This document shows positions 1 to 11,085 of a DNA stretch of 64,000 bases, piece by piece. The translations under genes were made by a program, and so were the position numbers. The notes under the pieces are model-generated. The model was not told where the DNA came from, searched no databases, and saw only the letters and a list, made by a program, of their open reading frames with translations. The DNA lies in contig VFIW01000017.1 in the NCBI GenBank assembly GCA_006386115.1, positions 520,499-584,498 on the forward strand. Reading direction: 5' to 3'. The DNA is from Globisporangium splendens (taxonomy: Eukaryota; Oomycota; Peronosporomycetes; Pythiales; Pythiaceae). The number at the start of each line of letters is the position of its first letter. The stretch's first letter is position 1.

Positions 1-2389
1 GCACGCCCTCTTCACCATCATTTAGTTGATACCAAAGCTCATCCACGACCGCACTTTGGTTAGAGTCGCCAATTTCGTGCTGATCCCACCCTCCGTATAC
101 ATACACCAAATCCGTCGAAAAGGTGCGGTTTGCAATAGCACTCGATGCAACTCGGTACTTCTCCAGTTTGCCTCGGTCGTTCCTTGCGAGAGGGAGCATT
201 AGTGACTCATCTTGCATTGTCAGGTGGCGATCGTACAATTTGCCATACTGGGGCAACCGAACAACCTTGAGGAATTGTTGTGGCGGTGGTGGAGTCATCT
301 CTGAAAAGTCAAATGCATCTGCAATTTTATCCTCCAGTCTCATATTTTCTCTCTGCTCCTCGACTGCGTTTTCTTCTTCTCCTTTCGATGGCTGACGTGG
401 ACTTCCATCGACATCTTTGCCCATTAACTCCAGCAAAATCGGGACGCCAGTAGCCACAGATACTTCCAGCATAGGCTTCAAGGGCCGAGGTGGATCATTG
501 ACTGCATCCACGAAGATGTGGATGCTCGTAGTTGCGGAAGCATTGAAGGGTCTCCCTGTCAAAGACTTCCAGGCACCGAACTCGATCGTCGAATATGGTC
601 GCCTTCGACGCGAAAATGCAATTGGGTTTGGCAGCGGAATATTTTCATTGCTTTCATCCGGATTTGGTTGGAAGAATATCATTTTCTGATACGGTAATGG
701 GAGATCACGGAAAGATGCCATGTTCTCTGGCGTTACGATGGTCTTGTCCGGGTAGAGCATCAGCTTTCCGAATTCGGGCAATGTGCGAAGCTCCAAGGTG
801 AGGTCGTCAAAGACAGAGTGCAAATCCAGGAGATCCACCAGAACAACTTCATCTTCATGAATTCGGATTTCTCGACTTGGTGCCTGGAAACGTCGTAGCG
901 CCGTCAACTGGGTCCAGTTTCCAGCATCCAATTCGTCTGGTGTCAGCGCTTTCTTGTAAATCACGAAATGGAACAGATCAAAAGCCGACATTTGCGCATC
1001 CGGATAGAACTGGAATTTCGTATCATTCTCTCGCTGATCGATCCAACGCTGGATAAGCCGCTCGCCTGGCGTTTGCTCGACATCTTCTACTGCTGGTTGC
1101 ATTTTTCTGAGCACATTGATGAGACCATCGACCATCTTGTCTCCGTTCATTACCAGAAAGTCCTTGAGTTTGCCGCGCAGGTACGCGAATGGCGTGTCTT
1201 CATTGATTGGCGGTAACTCTATTCCAAAGATGCTCAATGAGAAGGATTTATCGCCGAAAATACGCATCGCCTGCGGGATTTGAGGTCCTTCGATGCTCAT
1301 CAGCTTTGTGAGCAAGGTATCTCGTAGCTGATCCATCGCGGTTTGTGGCGCGTTGTCGCTTCCAAACGGCCTGAACTGACGTCTTGGCACCATTGCATGC
1401 GGCACCTTCGGAGAACTTACATTGTGTGGATTGTTTCCGATGTACAAACGATAGTTGCCGCGAAGCCGCTGCTTTTGCACACTGGCGTCTCGAGGCGGAT
1501 TCTGCTGCGCACTTACTCGGCAACTCACACGCTCCATGGTGATAGGGTCCGAGTAGCTGAGCAGAAACTCGGTATTCCAGAGACCTGGGCTGGATGACGG
1601 GTCGATCGTCACGACAATCGATACCGGCGCGTTCTCTTCGGGAGTCGACGACGATTTCGGGAACAAACACGTCGTCCGCATGTCGGTAAACAGAACCTCC
1701 TGGTCGGAGATCAGCAGTTGCTCGTAGCAGGACTCTTCCTTGCCGCCTTCCAGCATCGGGAGGTAATAGAGAAGCACGAGCTTCCGATCTTTGTCAACGT
1801 CGACTCGAAAGCCGCGGTCCACACACCCGTTATAGAGGTTCGCGATGCTGAACAACGTCACCTCGGTATTGTCGTCTTCCGGAGATCGGCGCCGCACCAC
1901 GATTTCAAAAGTTATGCCGCCACTTCGCTTGCCAGTGTTTTTATTGTGGTCGCTCGCGATCGCTGCAAGGTTGTAAAAGTCCTCCACGGGCACGATATCC
2001 GTCGATGCGATCTGGATGCGCTTCGCGTCGTTGCCTGGGTCTCTTTCAATGCGCGCGCCGAGCTGATACGAATGCGCTTCTGTGTTCAGCATCGTCACCA
2101 GCGCGGGGTCGAATTGCAGGTCTCCAAAAGGACACACGCCAGGGAGATGGTCTTTAAAGAACGATTCATGGTGTGAAGCTGTGCTGTTCTCTTCAGGTTG
2201 CCGTTTTGCGCGATCAAGCGTGTAGAGGCACAGCGGCGAAAACTGCTTACGAGCTTCCAGAAAGCGCGCAATTTGCTCGTCACGCGCGCCGTCCTCTTCC
2301 GCCATGAGGGCATGCGCGGATTGCGTCCATATCGCTACGTGGAGACCAACCACCACCATCAGCCACATCGCTACCACGAACGTTCGCAT
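1..2389 (-). CDS. Secreted repeat protein, CSPG/cadherin-like (3' end outside window)
   Basis: One uninterrupted frame runs from an ATG at 2389 down to base 1, about 796 codons, and leaves the window without a stop. The N terminus is a clear signal peptide: MRTFVVAMWLMVVVGL, then more hydrophobic residues ending near THSAHA-type small residues (about residue 27). The body has segments such as LRTLPEFGKLMLYPD and VVRLPQYGKLYDRHLT, each later followed by a YxYxGG or DELWYQLNDGE stretch and by VDAVNDPPRP. This order (LPxxGKL, then Y, then a D-rich F/Y-x-V/L-x-DG end, NDPP linker) is what CSPG/NG2 and cadherin-like extracellular repeats show. I infer a large cell-surface or wall-associated protein. 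It is divergent from the ankyrin-methyltransferase gene (about 500 bp between starts). No transmembrane segment is visible in the part present; the C terminus is unseen, so anchoring is unknown. Confidence 0.72.
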   Translation of the reverse strand, partial: MRTFVVAMWLMVVVGLHVAIWTQSAHALMAEEDGARDEQIARFLEARKQFSPLCLYTLDRAKRQPEENSTASHHESFFKDHLPGVCPFGDLQFDPALVTMLNTEAHSYQLGARIERDPGNDAKRIQIASTDIVPVEDFYNLAAIASDHNKNTGKRSGGITFEIVVRRRSPEDDNTEVTLFSIANLYNGCVDRGFRVDVDKDRKLVLLYYLPMLEGGKEESCYEQLLISDQEVLFTDMRTTCLFPKSSSTPEENAPVSIVVTIDPSSSPGLWNTEFLLSYSDPITMERVSCRVSAQQNPPRDASVQKQRLRGNYRLYIGNNPHNVSSPKVPHAMVPRRQFRPFGSDNAPQTAMDQLRDTLLTKLMSIEGPQIPQAMRIFGDKSFSLSIFGIELPPINEDTPFAYLRGKLKDFLVMNGDKMVDGLINVLRKMQPAVEDVEQTPGERLIQRWIDQRENDTKFQFYPDAQMSAFDLFHFVIYKKALTPDELDAGNWTQLTALRRFQAPSREIRIHEDEVVLVDLLDLHSVFDDLTLELRTLPEFGKLMLYPDKTIVTPENMASFRDLPLPYQKMIFFQPNPDESNENIPLPNPIAFSRRRRPYSTIEFGAWKSLTGRPFNASATTSIHIFVDAVNDPPRPLKPMLEVSVATGVPILLELMGKDVDGSPRQPSKGEEENAVEEQRENMRLEDKIADAFDFSEMTPPPPQQFLKVVRLPQYGKLYDRHLTMQDESLMLPLARNDRGKLEKYRVASSAIANRTFSTDLVYVYGGWDQHEIGDSNQSAVVDELWYQLNDGEEGV

Positions 2390-2885
2390 AGATTTTCTCG
2401 TACACTTTCGCTTCCAAACAACGCGGAGAGCAAATACTGACGTCTTCACTTTCTGCTTCCCTCAAAGTCATCGATAGTTGCGACTGTGTCCGTTTTTCTT
2501 ATTCCAATGAATGGCGATTTGTTTTGTGTCACCACAGCGCTGTTCATCCGCGGCCAAACACACACGCTCGAGAGCCCTGACGAGCCTCGACGTGCGCAAT
2601 CGCATCGCAACTGCTCCTTCATCCCTGCTGCACGCGTCGACCTTCGTCCTGGTGCGCGACAATTGAGCCACATTGCGACTCCGCATTTTCGCCTAAAAGT
2701 GCAACTTGCGTTTCGTCTGGGATGTCACTAAACCACTATTACAGGAACAAAGGAGTGTACCCCTAGTCGTCGTCCGCTCCGCTCCACCACTTTGGGAAGC
2801 AATCGGTGGACGAGATGGGTGGAAGAGAGGATGAAAGGCAGCACCTGCACGTCATTGCGTTCCTACTGAAGCTCAAGAGCCGACA
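2390..2885. promoter_or_regulatory. Divergent intergenic promoter region
   Basis: This 496-bp gap separates two divergent start codons (2389 minus, 2886 plus), so it should hold both promoters. Short open frames here have no recognisable content. No clear core element was identified. Confidence 0.4.
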
Positions 2886-4645
2886 ATGAGCGACGCGTTG
2901 CTCACGAGTGCGCGCTACGGCGACGACGACGAGATCCGAGAGCTCCTGCAGGAGGCGGCGATCCCCGAGCAGCAGGACCGACTCGTCAACTATGTGCAGG
3001 AGGACACCAAGAACACGCCGCTGCACATGGGTACGCGACCATGCATGCCGACAAATGCTTGCTTTCGCTGCCACTGTTCTAATCTTTTGTGGGTGCATGA
3101 TATGAACAATGCGATCTGCAACAGCATGTGCGAATGGACACGCTGCGTGCGTGAAGGAGTTGCTTGCGCATGGCGCGCGTCACCTGCCGAATGCAAGCGG
3201 CAACTACCCGTTGCGTACGTGAACATGATTTGGATCATGCTCTTGTTGTTGAGTGTCGTGGAAATTGCTGAGGAGTGCATGGAGTCTCATGGAATGTTGT
3301 GCTATTTTGCGCATGTAGACTGGGCGGTGCAGAACCGTCATTTGGCGTGTGTGAAGCTCTTGCTCGATGGAATTCCGGACATTGATGTGCTCGCGCAAAA
3401 TGGATTCGGCCGCGGCTCGGTTACTGAAGCTTTCCAGAGTGATGACACCGATATCTGTACGTGCTTGCCCGGTTTATCCAGTCATAGACGTTAGAGCATT
3501 ACCACTAATGAGTGATATTGATAATGCTGACATATTCCACAGTGTCGGCGCTCCTGGAGCACAAATCGGCGACGGAAGAGCGCCTTGTTGCTGGTTCGGT
3601 GATGGACAATGCTACGATCCGCGAAGAAGACGACGAGGAAGAAGAGACCAAGGGCGACGATGACGAGGGCGGCTCGCCAAAGATCATTCAGGAAACAGTG
3701 CTGCAGTTCGGCTTTGACAAGGCGCTGCCCGTATTGAAAGCCCGCGAGCTGGCGCTGGATTGGAACAAAGACGCGTTTGGCACGACGGCCGATGAAGATA
3801 TCACAGGCGTGTCGATCTGGTCGGCGTCGCTGATTCTGAGTCGCTGGGTCATCGACCATGCGAGCGAGTTTGACAGCAAACAGGTGTGTGAGCTTGGCTC
3901 CGGATGTGGTGTCAGCGGCATCGCGTCGTTCCTGTACACCAAGGCGTCGCGCGTTGTCCTTTCGGATCTGTTTAACCACACGCTCCGCAACTTGGAGCAC
4001 AATGTCGCACTCAATAAACAAGCCACAACTGGCAGCAGCCGTGTCTTGGAACCGGAAGATGAAGAGAAAGCGGCTGGATGTGCGCATTGCGGCATCGCGC
4101 AGCGCTTCACTGCGGACAACCCAGAAGGAAAGCTGATGAAGTGTGGGGCGTGCCGCGCCGTCGAGTACTGCTCTCGAGAGTGCCAGAAGAAAGCCTGGAT
4201 AACGCACAAGGTGCAGTGCAAAGAGCTTCGCGCATCGGCGGAAGCAAGCAAGCAGACGAGTCGCGCGCTGGAAGTCGCGGCGATCGACTGGGCGAAACCC
4301 GAGACTTGGCCGCAGCAGGGCAACGACAAATTCGACGTGCTCATCGGCTCGGATCTCGTGTACCACGAAGAGATCGTGCCAGTGCTGGTGAACGTGGTCG
4401 ACGGTCTCGTAAAACAGGAGGGCGGTAAGTTCATCCATGTGGCGTCACAGGCGCGTAACTCGCTCGTGGAATTCAAACAGGCGATGGAAGCGCGTGGGTT
4501 CACGTGCGACGTCCAAGTCGTGCCCGAGTCGTACAAGGAGAACCCGCTCACAGGCGACGACGCGGCGGTCGAGCTCTTCCACTTGCACTTTAACGAGATG
4601 AGCGATATTTACTGCACGTACATTTTTGAGCGCCGTGCGCAATGA
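2886..4645 (+). CDS. Ankyrin-repeat lysine methyltransferase-like protein with inserted MYND finger
   Basis: Four exons: 2886-3030, 3125-3214, 3319-3456, 3543-4645, giving 491 residues; all junctions keep frame and use GT-AG. Residues about 1-125 are ankyrin repeats (TPLHM/ACANGHAACVKELLAHGA and HWAVQNRHLACVKLLL). After an acidic linker comes a class I methyltransferase of the METTL21/FAM86 group: the SAM motif VCELGSGCGVSG at about 239-250 and the SDLVYHEE motif at about 394-401. Between these lies a MYND zinc finger (about 304-350) with the expected C-x2-C, C-x2-C, C-x3-C and H-x3-C ligands. Family knowledge suggests protein lysine methylation; ankyrin and MYND parts would bind partners. 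The substrate cannot be read from sequence. It ends 143 bp before the convergent DHHC gene. Confidence 0.85.
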
Positions 4646-4787
4646 GAGGTCGAGAAATGCAGCCACCACCTTTCGCGCTCTTACGAGTCGGAGCTAAAGG
4701 CAGCACCAAATGGCTAACATAGATACATCCAACAAATCCGAGTTTCCCCATCTGCATATCCCAAGTCTATGGATTTAATGTGTGAAG

Positions 4788-6377
4788 TTAGACCACTGTA
4801 TCTGGCAGCACAGACGAGTTTGAAGCAGTCGGAGGATCGTAGACGACAACAGGCTCCATGAACGTCTTCTTCTTGCTTGGCTGAGGTGGAGGAGCCGTGC
4901 TTGGAAGCAGCGACAGGATCTTGAAGTGGCATTTCCCAAACACCATTTCCCAATTCGCGTGGACGCTTCCAGCCGAGTACGGACTCACGACCTTGCCGCC
5001 ATTCAGTCGACGATTTCGACTCGAGCGATTGATTTGGTACTCGACGGACGTCTACAACAAGAGAGAATGAGTCGATGCAACTTCTGGGGTAGGTAGGCGC
5101 TAATCCAGTCCAGGCTCACCTGTGCGGTCGCGATGAGGTACATGTGCCAACCACCAAGGATCGACACGGCCAGGCCTGCCGAGACCGCGATGCAGAATAC
5201 AAACTGCAGGTACGTGACGGGGGCGACGCGCGAGTGCCAAAGCAGCGTTGCGCTATAGAGACTCACAAGCTGTACGAGAATCACCAGGACGTTTGGTCCT
5301 CAACGACTGGTTAGCCAGGAGCAACATGCCAGTACGGATACACTAATCGGCTACGAATGGACTAGTTCGCCGCACCTTGTTGAACTGCATCTCGGTTAAC
5401 TCCCCGTACGCTGACGGATATGCCATGAACGCCGCATAGTAACAGCCGACAGACAGCCAAAACAGAAAGCACACAAAGTACTGCACCATATTCCCAATGT
5501 CAGCTCCGCACCAACAGATCTACAAGTGGAAGTTGGCGACGTACTCGGTAGTTGTCGCGGCCGATGCAGTTGTTCACCCAGGGGCAATGGTGGTCCATGT
5601 GGTCGATGCATTTCTTGCAGACGCCGCAGTGGTGGGCACGCACGGGGCGGAAAATGCGGCACGTCCGGCAGTACGTCATGCTGGCGTTTCGACCTGCGTC
5701 CGGATTGGCGGAGATCTGAAGTCGCGGCGTGCGTTGTAGTGTGCTGGCACCATCGTTGCGTTTGCTGTGCTGGTTCACGTGACGCGCGCGCGGCAGCAAG
5801 GACGCATTGTCGTCGTCATCGACGTCGCTTCTGTCCTCTTGTGCTTCAACATCGTCATCATCATCGCTACCGTCGACGGAAGGCGAGACTCTATTTGGCG
5901 AAGGCTTGTGCACCGTTCCCTACCCAATGACACAATACATCGCAGCCTGTAAAGTAAGTCTCCAAAAGCACCACTGATCATTATCGTTGCATGCATCGTA
6001 CCGGATCAGTCGCGATGCAGAGCGCATAGTTGAAATAAATATTGAACACGAGGAAGACCACGATGAACGCATGGCAGACCAATTGCAGCGTCGTGTCTGC
6101 CATGACCGGGACGATCGCGTATGCGAACACGCAGCTCACGGCGAGAATCAGTGCTGTCGGCATCATGTTCAGAAAGCAAAGAGGTTGGAAAATGAAGGGG
6201 ATCATTGCGCAATCTGTGAGCGACCAAAGACAAGGAAGACGAGCACACACCCATGCCGAGACAGACGAAAGCGACGCCCGCCGTGCGCATGAAGAGCATG
6301 GCGCTGCGGCCGATGAGTCCCATGAACAGGAACAGGAACTGCATCGGGTCGCGCCAATGGTGGTGTAGCCCCATCAT
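4788..6377 (-). CDS. DHHC-type protein S-palmitoyltransferase
   Basis: Six exons on the minus strand: 6377-6251, 6213-6002, 5919-5545, 5480-5376, 5269-5120, 5051-4788, giving 410 residues with every junction in frame. Hydrophobic segments near residues 15-30 and 50-105 form the first membrane spans and end in the family motif TDPG. A long acidic Ser/Asp loop follows, then the cysteine-rich domain [21 protein letters not shown] with [12 protein letters not shown]; the acyl-carrying Cys is about residue 225. Two more membrane spans follow ([18 protein letters not shown] and [17 protein letters not shown]) and a Pro/Lys-rich cytosolic tail. The protein should transfer palmitate to cysteines of other proteins at a Golgi, ER or plasma membrane. 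The start is the first of two adjacent ATG codons. Confidence 0.9.
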
Positions 6378-7115
6378 TTTCAGCCGCTTTCTATTATGGA
6401 GACGTTTATGCTTTTGTCACCCATGCGAACCTACTGAACAGCATAACCCATCGAAAGCCACATTTGGACGGTCTTTTGATCAGGCGAACCTAACGAGAAT
6501 ACAGAAGAGTACCAATTCAGAAACAACTAATTGCACTGCAATTTTTTCTTGCATCAATCGAGTTGACTGCTGAAACGGAGGAATCCGAGTGTCTTCATGC
6601 GCGCGCCGATGCGACTTCTATGATGTCGAGAGTGAGGCATGGAATAAGATCTAGATAGAGCTAGGTTTTTCTCGGAAAAGCTCAGGAAAGGTGCTAGGAT
6701 AGTTAACTTAGTGCTTTCTATCTCAATCCCACATTTACTCAATGGAACGCAAATGCGCTCCAATCGTCTTGTTCTCTATCTCTGGTGCTGTGTAACGCAG
6801 TGTACCCAGTCTTTCTCTCAAAGGTTTGCAACAAGGGCCGATCTACGGGCTTAACTTCTGCACTCGACCTGGTATTCGATGCGACTCGAGTTTTACATTT
6901 ATGCTTCAAGTATGGCGCATGGCCACCACACTAGATGACAAGTTGGAGGAATGCACTTCAGTATGCACATTGCGGAGCAACACAACAGTACTCTTCTATA
7001 CGTATTCCTACAGTACTTCTGCACTCCCTCGTTAACTGATTCCACAACAGATGTGGGTAGTGAGTGATGGTCTACTCTGTCCTCCCTGACAAGAAGGAAT
7101 CGAAAACCCCCGCAA
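6378..7115. other. Non-coding stretch between DHHC gene and OYE remnant
   Basis: About 740 bp upstream of the DHHC gene. It includes that gene's promoter. Only short frames without recognisable content were found. Confidence 0.4.
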
Positions 7116-7220
7116 CTGCAGCAAGGTGCCGACCTGAATCGCCCAAAGGTCAAGTCGTACTACCTCAGCGGCGAAGAGGGATGCACAGATTACCCTTTCC
7201 TGCCGTCCGAGGAATCTTAA
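7116..7220 (+). pseudogene. C-terminal stub of an old yellow enzyme gene
   Basis: A 34-codon frame ending in TAA at 7218-7220 reads LQQGADLNRPKV, KSYYLSGEEG, CTDYPFLPSEES. The four downstream OYE copies end with closely similar text (for example TFYLGGEEGYTDYPFLEEVE). No upstream part of an OYE gene could be traced before 7116 beyond a weak 10-codon match. It is therefore the decayed 3' end of another family member, in the same orientation as the pseudogene 0.9 kb downstream. The last residues differ from those of the other copies, so it is probably an older duplicate. Confidence 0.7.
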
Positions 7221-8133
7221 ATATCATGGAGGTTCTTACACTTAAAAGAGTAGACGAGAGAATAGCAGTCGAGATTGCAAGTTTCTGCCTCTGACTCGTA
7301 CCTCATGTATCCTGTCGCAACACTAGGAGCAACACACCAATCACACCACTTAAGCTCTGAAACCAGCATCAGGCAACAGAGCTGTTGCCATTCCGTGCGA
7401 TTCAAGATGGCTGCTAGATGTCGTAAATGTTGTGTGGCTTTTGGTATTCGAAGGTGAGGCGTAGTGGATTTGTGATACGCAATGCTTGGATTTGAAATAT
7501 TGCTGCAGCTTTGCCTACACATCGATCTCAGCCTCAAATCAGAACACACCCTTGTTTTGGCTGGTCATGCGGTGCATTTGCGTCCACTCCAATTGATCAC
7601 AGCTGGCTGCGCCGTAAACATTCGCTTATCACAGGATTATGTCCAACGAGGCTGCGATCGACGCTGTGTTGCCAGTTAAACTTATCCTCATCTTGCTTTG
7701 CGCTGACTGTTGTTGCATAGCTGTCACGGATTGCGTACCCCGCGTTCGCTGGCGTATCCTGTCAGGTGTTGCCCAGCCCGCTCCGTTTCCTCGTGCAGGC
7801 TCCACAAGTGCTGAATCACATCCAGGCTTCAAGGGAGTAGGTCTGCTGTCTCGTTCTAGTGCTCGAGATTTGCGCTTTCCATGAAGGTTGCATGGGTGCC
7901 ACGGATTGCGCGCGCCATGAGCGCTGATGTACCGTGCAGTATGTCTCGAGTTGCCCAGCCCCACGCCCAGCCCAGGTAGCATCGAAAAGCACTGAATCAC
8001 ATCCACCCTCTTTTTCAAAACACAGCAGATAGAGAAGCCCATTCCTTCATTTGTGCGCTGTTCCACATCGCAACTTCTCAGTTTCTCGCTTGACCTGTTG
8101 GCAAGACTCGATAAGCTACTTGGTGCTAGCCAG
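7221..8133. promoter_or_regulatory. Upstream region of OYE pseudogene, with partial duplication
   Basis: Two related blocks (about 7768-7825 and 7948-8006) share GTTGCCCAGCCC near one end and CTGAATCACATCCA at the other, showing a small local duplication. At 8039-8053 the text CCATTCCTTCATTTG resembles the oomycete initiator plus flanking promoter region (Inr TCATTCC, FPR CAWTTT), 80 bp before the ATG. Confidence 0.35.
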
Positions 8134-9295
8134 AATGGTGACTTCGTCCTCAACGACCAAGCTCTTCACGCCCATGACATTCGGCGACAAGAACCCTATC
8201 CAACTGCAGCACCGTGTGGCCATGGCGCCACTGACGCGTCTGCGCGCCGGTGGGGATGCCATTCAGCCAGCGGTGGCAGCGACATACTACTCACAGCGCG
8301 TCATTGAAGGCGGACTGATTGTCGCCGAAGCCACCAGCATCAGCCCAACGTCGCGTGGATACTTCAGAACTCCGGGTATCTTTAACCAGTCTCAGGTGGA
8401 CACGTGGAAAGCGGTGACCAAGGCTGTTCATGACAAGGGCGGCAAGACCTCCGTGTAGCTGTGATGCACCGGTCGTATCGGCCACCCACTCAACCAGCCA
8501 AACGGAGAGCTCCCAGTCTGTTCGACTGCCACACCGATGAAGGGCGTCACTTGTAGTTGGGCCGTCGCCCGTGAAGGTCGCAAAGACCACGTGACTCCGC
8601 GAGCGCTTGAGACCGACGAGATCCCGGGCATCGTCGAAGACTACCGCAAGGCTACGATCGACGCCATCGAAGCGGGTTTTGACGGCGTCGAGCTCCAGGT
8701 AGGCAACGGGTATCTGCTGGAGCAATTTCTGTGCGACGGCGTCAACCAGCGGACCGACAAGTACGGCGGCTCGATCGAGAACCGTGCGCGCTTCATCTTT
8801 GAGGTCCTGGACGCGATCACGTCGATAGCGAACTCGAGCAAAGTCGGGGTTCGATGCTCGCCATTCGAAGCGTCGCACGGATGCACGGACTCGACTCCGG
8901 CTGCCACGTACGGCTACATGGTGAAGAAGCTGAACGAGTACAATCTCACGTACCTCCATGTCGTCGAAGCCCGAGACTACCACGTCGTGGGTCCATTGGT
9001 TCCAGCAACCGGTGTGACTCCGCACATCCGCCCCCTCTACAACGGTGTCTTGATCACGTCGTCTGGCTACCACCGTGAAAGCGCCATTCAAGTGGTGGAA
9101 GACAAGACAGCCGACATGGTGGCGTTCGGTCGCGACTTTATCGCCACACCCGATCTCGTCAAGCGCCTGGAGCTCGACGTGCCGCTGAACAAATACGACC
9201 GGGCGACGTTCTACTTGACTGGCGAGAAAGGGTACATTGATTGCCCGTTCTTGGAGGAAGTCGAAGCTGCTGCTGCTGGTCGGAGCAACGAATGA
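8134..9295 (+). pseudogene. Old yellow enzyme (NADH:flavin reductase) pseudogene, copy 1
   Basis: The frame from ATG 8134 to TGA 9293-9295 aligns end to end with the three intact copies downstream (about 385 codons, single exon). It is stopped by TAG at 8456-8458 and TGA at 8462-8464, at the two codons where the intact copies read VQLWHTGR; these are CAG to TAG and TGG to TGA transitions. The frame itself is unchanged beyond them. The substrate-binding motif that reads ELHSANGY in the intact copies reads ELQVGNGY here, so the conserved histidine is lost too. Several other usually fixed residues differ (RLSPFG becomes RCSPFE). This gene is on the plus strand whereas the intact copies are on the minus strand. 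It no longer encodes a complete enzyme. Confidence 0.88.
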
Positions 9296-9942
9296 TGCTA
9301 GGAGAGTGGTCAGTTGGAGAGACCTCGTTTGAGAATGGATATTTGAGCCCACAATGCGTAGCGCAAGTTTAGTATACCTCACTTTCAAAACTCACAAAAA
9401 ACTCACAGAAGTTGACGAAATCCAGCGACACTCGGCTGACGGAACGAGGTGTCAACATCTACTGATATCTGCTCTTTTGGCCATTTAGAAACCGTCCGAA
9501 AGTTGAAATTACATATGAGAGAGATTGCTCTAGCAGGCTTCTGAAACAATAGTTGTTGATGGGCACACAAGTACAACATGAGACACAGACTCGAAATGGA
9601 GACTCAGTGGTAAACTGGATTCCCTGAATAGGAACGTTTATTAGAGCAGACAGACTTCAGTCAAATGCGAGAGCCACCTTTGAGCACCTGCGTTCAGAAT
9701 TCAAATCCAAACCTCCGAGCGCTTCATTAAACTGAGTATTTGTCTGCACGCGGATGGCTTGTGCACCATCCAATCAACTATCAAGTTCTTTTCTTCAAGG
9801 TTCACAGGAGAAGTCAATGTGACGTATAATTACGATCGGTGTGTCTGAAGACTGCTTTCGTAGGAAGCGTAACCTAGACCAAGTCGTGTTTTATTCTAGA
9901 GTTTGGTGCAATTGATCGGAATATCTCTTAGTCGTATGCTTC
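9296..9942. other. Convergent gap between OYE copies 1 and 2
   Basis: About 650 bp between the 3' ends of a plus-strand pseudogene and a minus-strand gene. AT-rich, with no frame or repeat that I can interpret. Confidence 0.4.
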
Positions 9943-11085
9943 TTACGCGGTGGCTTCTTCCACTTCCTCCAAGAACGGGTAGTCCGTGTACCCTTCTTCA
10001 CCCCCCAAGTAGAACGTCTTCTGGTCGTATTTGTTCAATGACGCTCCAATCTGCAAGCGCTTGACGAGATCGGGCGTACCGATAAAGTCGCGGCCAAACG
10101 CAACGATGTTGGCTTTGTTGTCGTCGACCACTTGGATCGCAGTCTCGCGGTTGTAGCCGGACGCCGTGATGAGCACGCCGTTGTACAGAGGACGAATGTG
10201 CGAAGTCACGCCAGTGGCAGGCACCAGTGGTCCCTTGGCGTGGTGGCCACCACCAGGCTCAACGACGTGGACGTACGCGAGGTTGTAGTCGTTCAGTTTC
10301 TTCACGACGTAGCCGTACGTGGCCTCCGGAGTCGAGTCCGTGCAGCCAAAGGTCACTCCGAATGGAGACAATCGAATAGCGACCTTGCTCGAGTCCAAGC
10401 TGGAGGTAATCGCATCCAGAGCCTCAAACAAGAAACGAGCACGGTTCTCAATCGAGCCGCCGTACTTGTCAGTGCGCTTGTTGACACCATCGCACAAGAA
10501 TTGCTCGAGCAAGTAACCATTCGCTGAGTGGAGCTCAACGCCGTCAAATCCCGCTTCAATAGCATTCACGGCAGCCTTGCGGTAGTCTTCGACGATGCCT
10601 GGGATCTCGTCGGTTTCCAGTGCGCGCGGAGTCACGTATTTCTGGCGACCTTCACGGGTGACAGCCCAGCTGTTGACGTCGTCCATCGACTCGGCACTCG
10701 AAGACACGGGGAGCACGCCGTTCGGCTGGTTGAGCGGGTGACCAACACGGCCAGTGTGCCACAGCTGCACGAAGATCTTGCCGCCCTTGTCATGCACCGC
10801 CTTGGTGACAGGCTTCCATGCGTCCACTTGAGCTTGGTTGAAGAGACCCGGAGTCCCCCAGTAACCGCGCGACGTTGGGTTGATGCTCGTGGCTTCAGCG
10901 ATGATGAGCCCACCATTCGTGGCGCGCTGCGCATAGTACTTTGCCGCAAAGGACGGTGGAATGCCTTCCTCACCGGAGCGCAGACGCGTCAGTGGCGCCA
11001 TGGCCACACGGTGCATGAGCTGCACGGGGTTCTTGCCGCCGAGCGTCAGTGGCGTGAAGAGCTTGATTGTCGAGGACGCGACCAT
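9943..11085 (-). CDS. Old yellow enzyme / 12-oxophytodienoate reductase-like flavoprotein, copy 2
   Basis: Single exon, 380 residues from ATG 11085. The frame stays open upstream (another ATG at 11229), but the paralogues start at the equivalent of MVASSTIKLFTPL, so 11085 is chosen. The TIM-barrel landmarks are present: MHRVAMAPLTR, IAEATSINPTSRGYWGTPG, VQLWHTGRVGH, then GVELHSANGYLLEQF with the His, Asn and Tyr of the substrate pocket (H-x-x-N-x-Y), and the FMN-phosphate region ending in VAFGRDFIGTPDLV. The family reduces the C=C bond of alpha,beta-unsaturated carbonyls with NAD(P)H through FMN. The natural substrate is unknown. It lies tail-to-tail with the pseudogene copy. Confidence 0.92.
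   Translation of the reverse strand: MVASSTIKLFTPLTLGGKNPVQLMHRVAMAPLTRLRSGEEGIPPSFAAKYYAQRATNGGLIIAEATSINPTSRGYWGTPGLFNQAQVDAWKPVTKAVHDKGGKIFVQLWHTGRVGHPLNQPNGVLPVSSSAESMDDVNSWAVTREGRQKYVTPRALETDEIPGIVEDYRKAAVNAIEAGFDGVELHSANGYLLEQFLCDGVNKRTDKYGGSIENRARFLFEALDAITSSLDSSKVAIRLSPFGVTFGCTDSTPEATYGYVVKKLNDYNLAYVHVVEPGGGHHAKGPLVPATGVTSHIRPLYNGVLITASGYNRETAIQVVDDNKANIVAFGRDFIGTPDLVKRLQIGASLNKYDQKTFYLGGEEGYTDYPFLEEVEEATA

Noticed and set aside
8456..8464. Stop codons in OYE copy 1 explained by an intron
   Set aside because: The paralogues have no intron here, the frame is kept on both sides, and no GT-AG pair removes only the stops.
8291..9388. 365-codon minus-strand frame over OYE copy 1
   Set aside because: Antisense shadow; the plus-strand reading matches four paralogues over its whole length.
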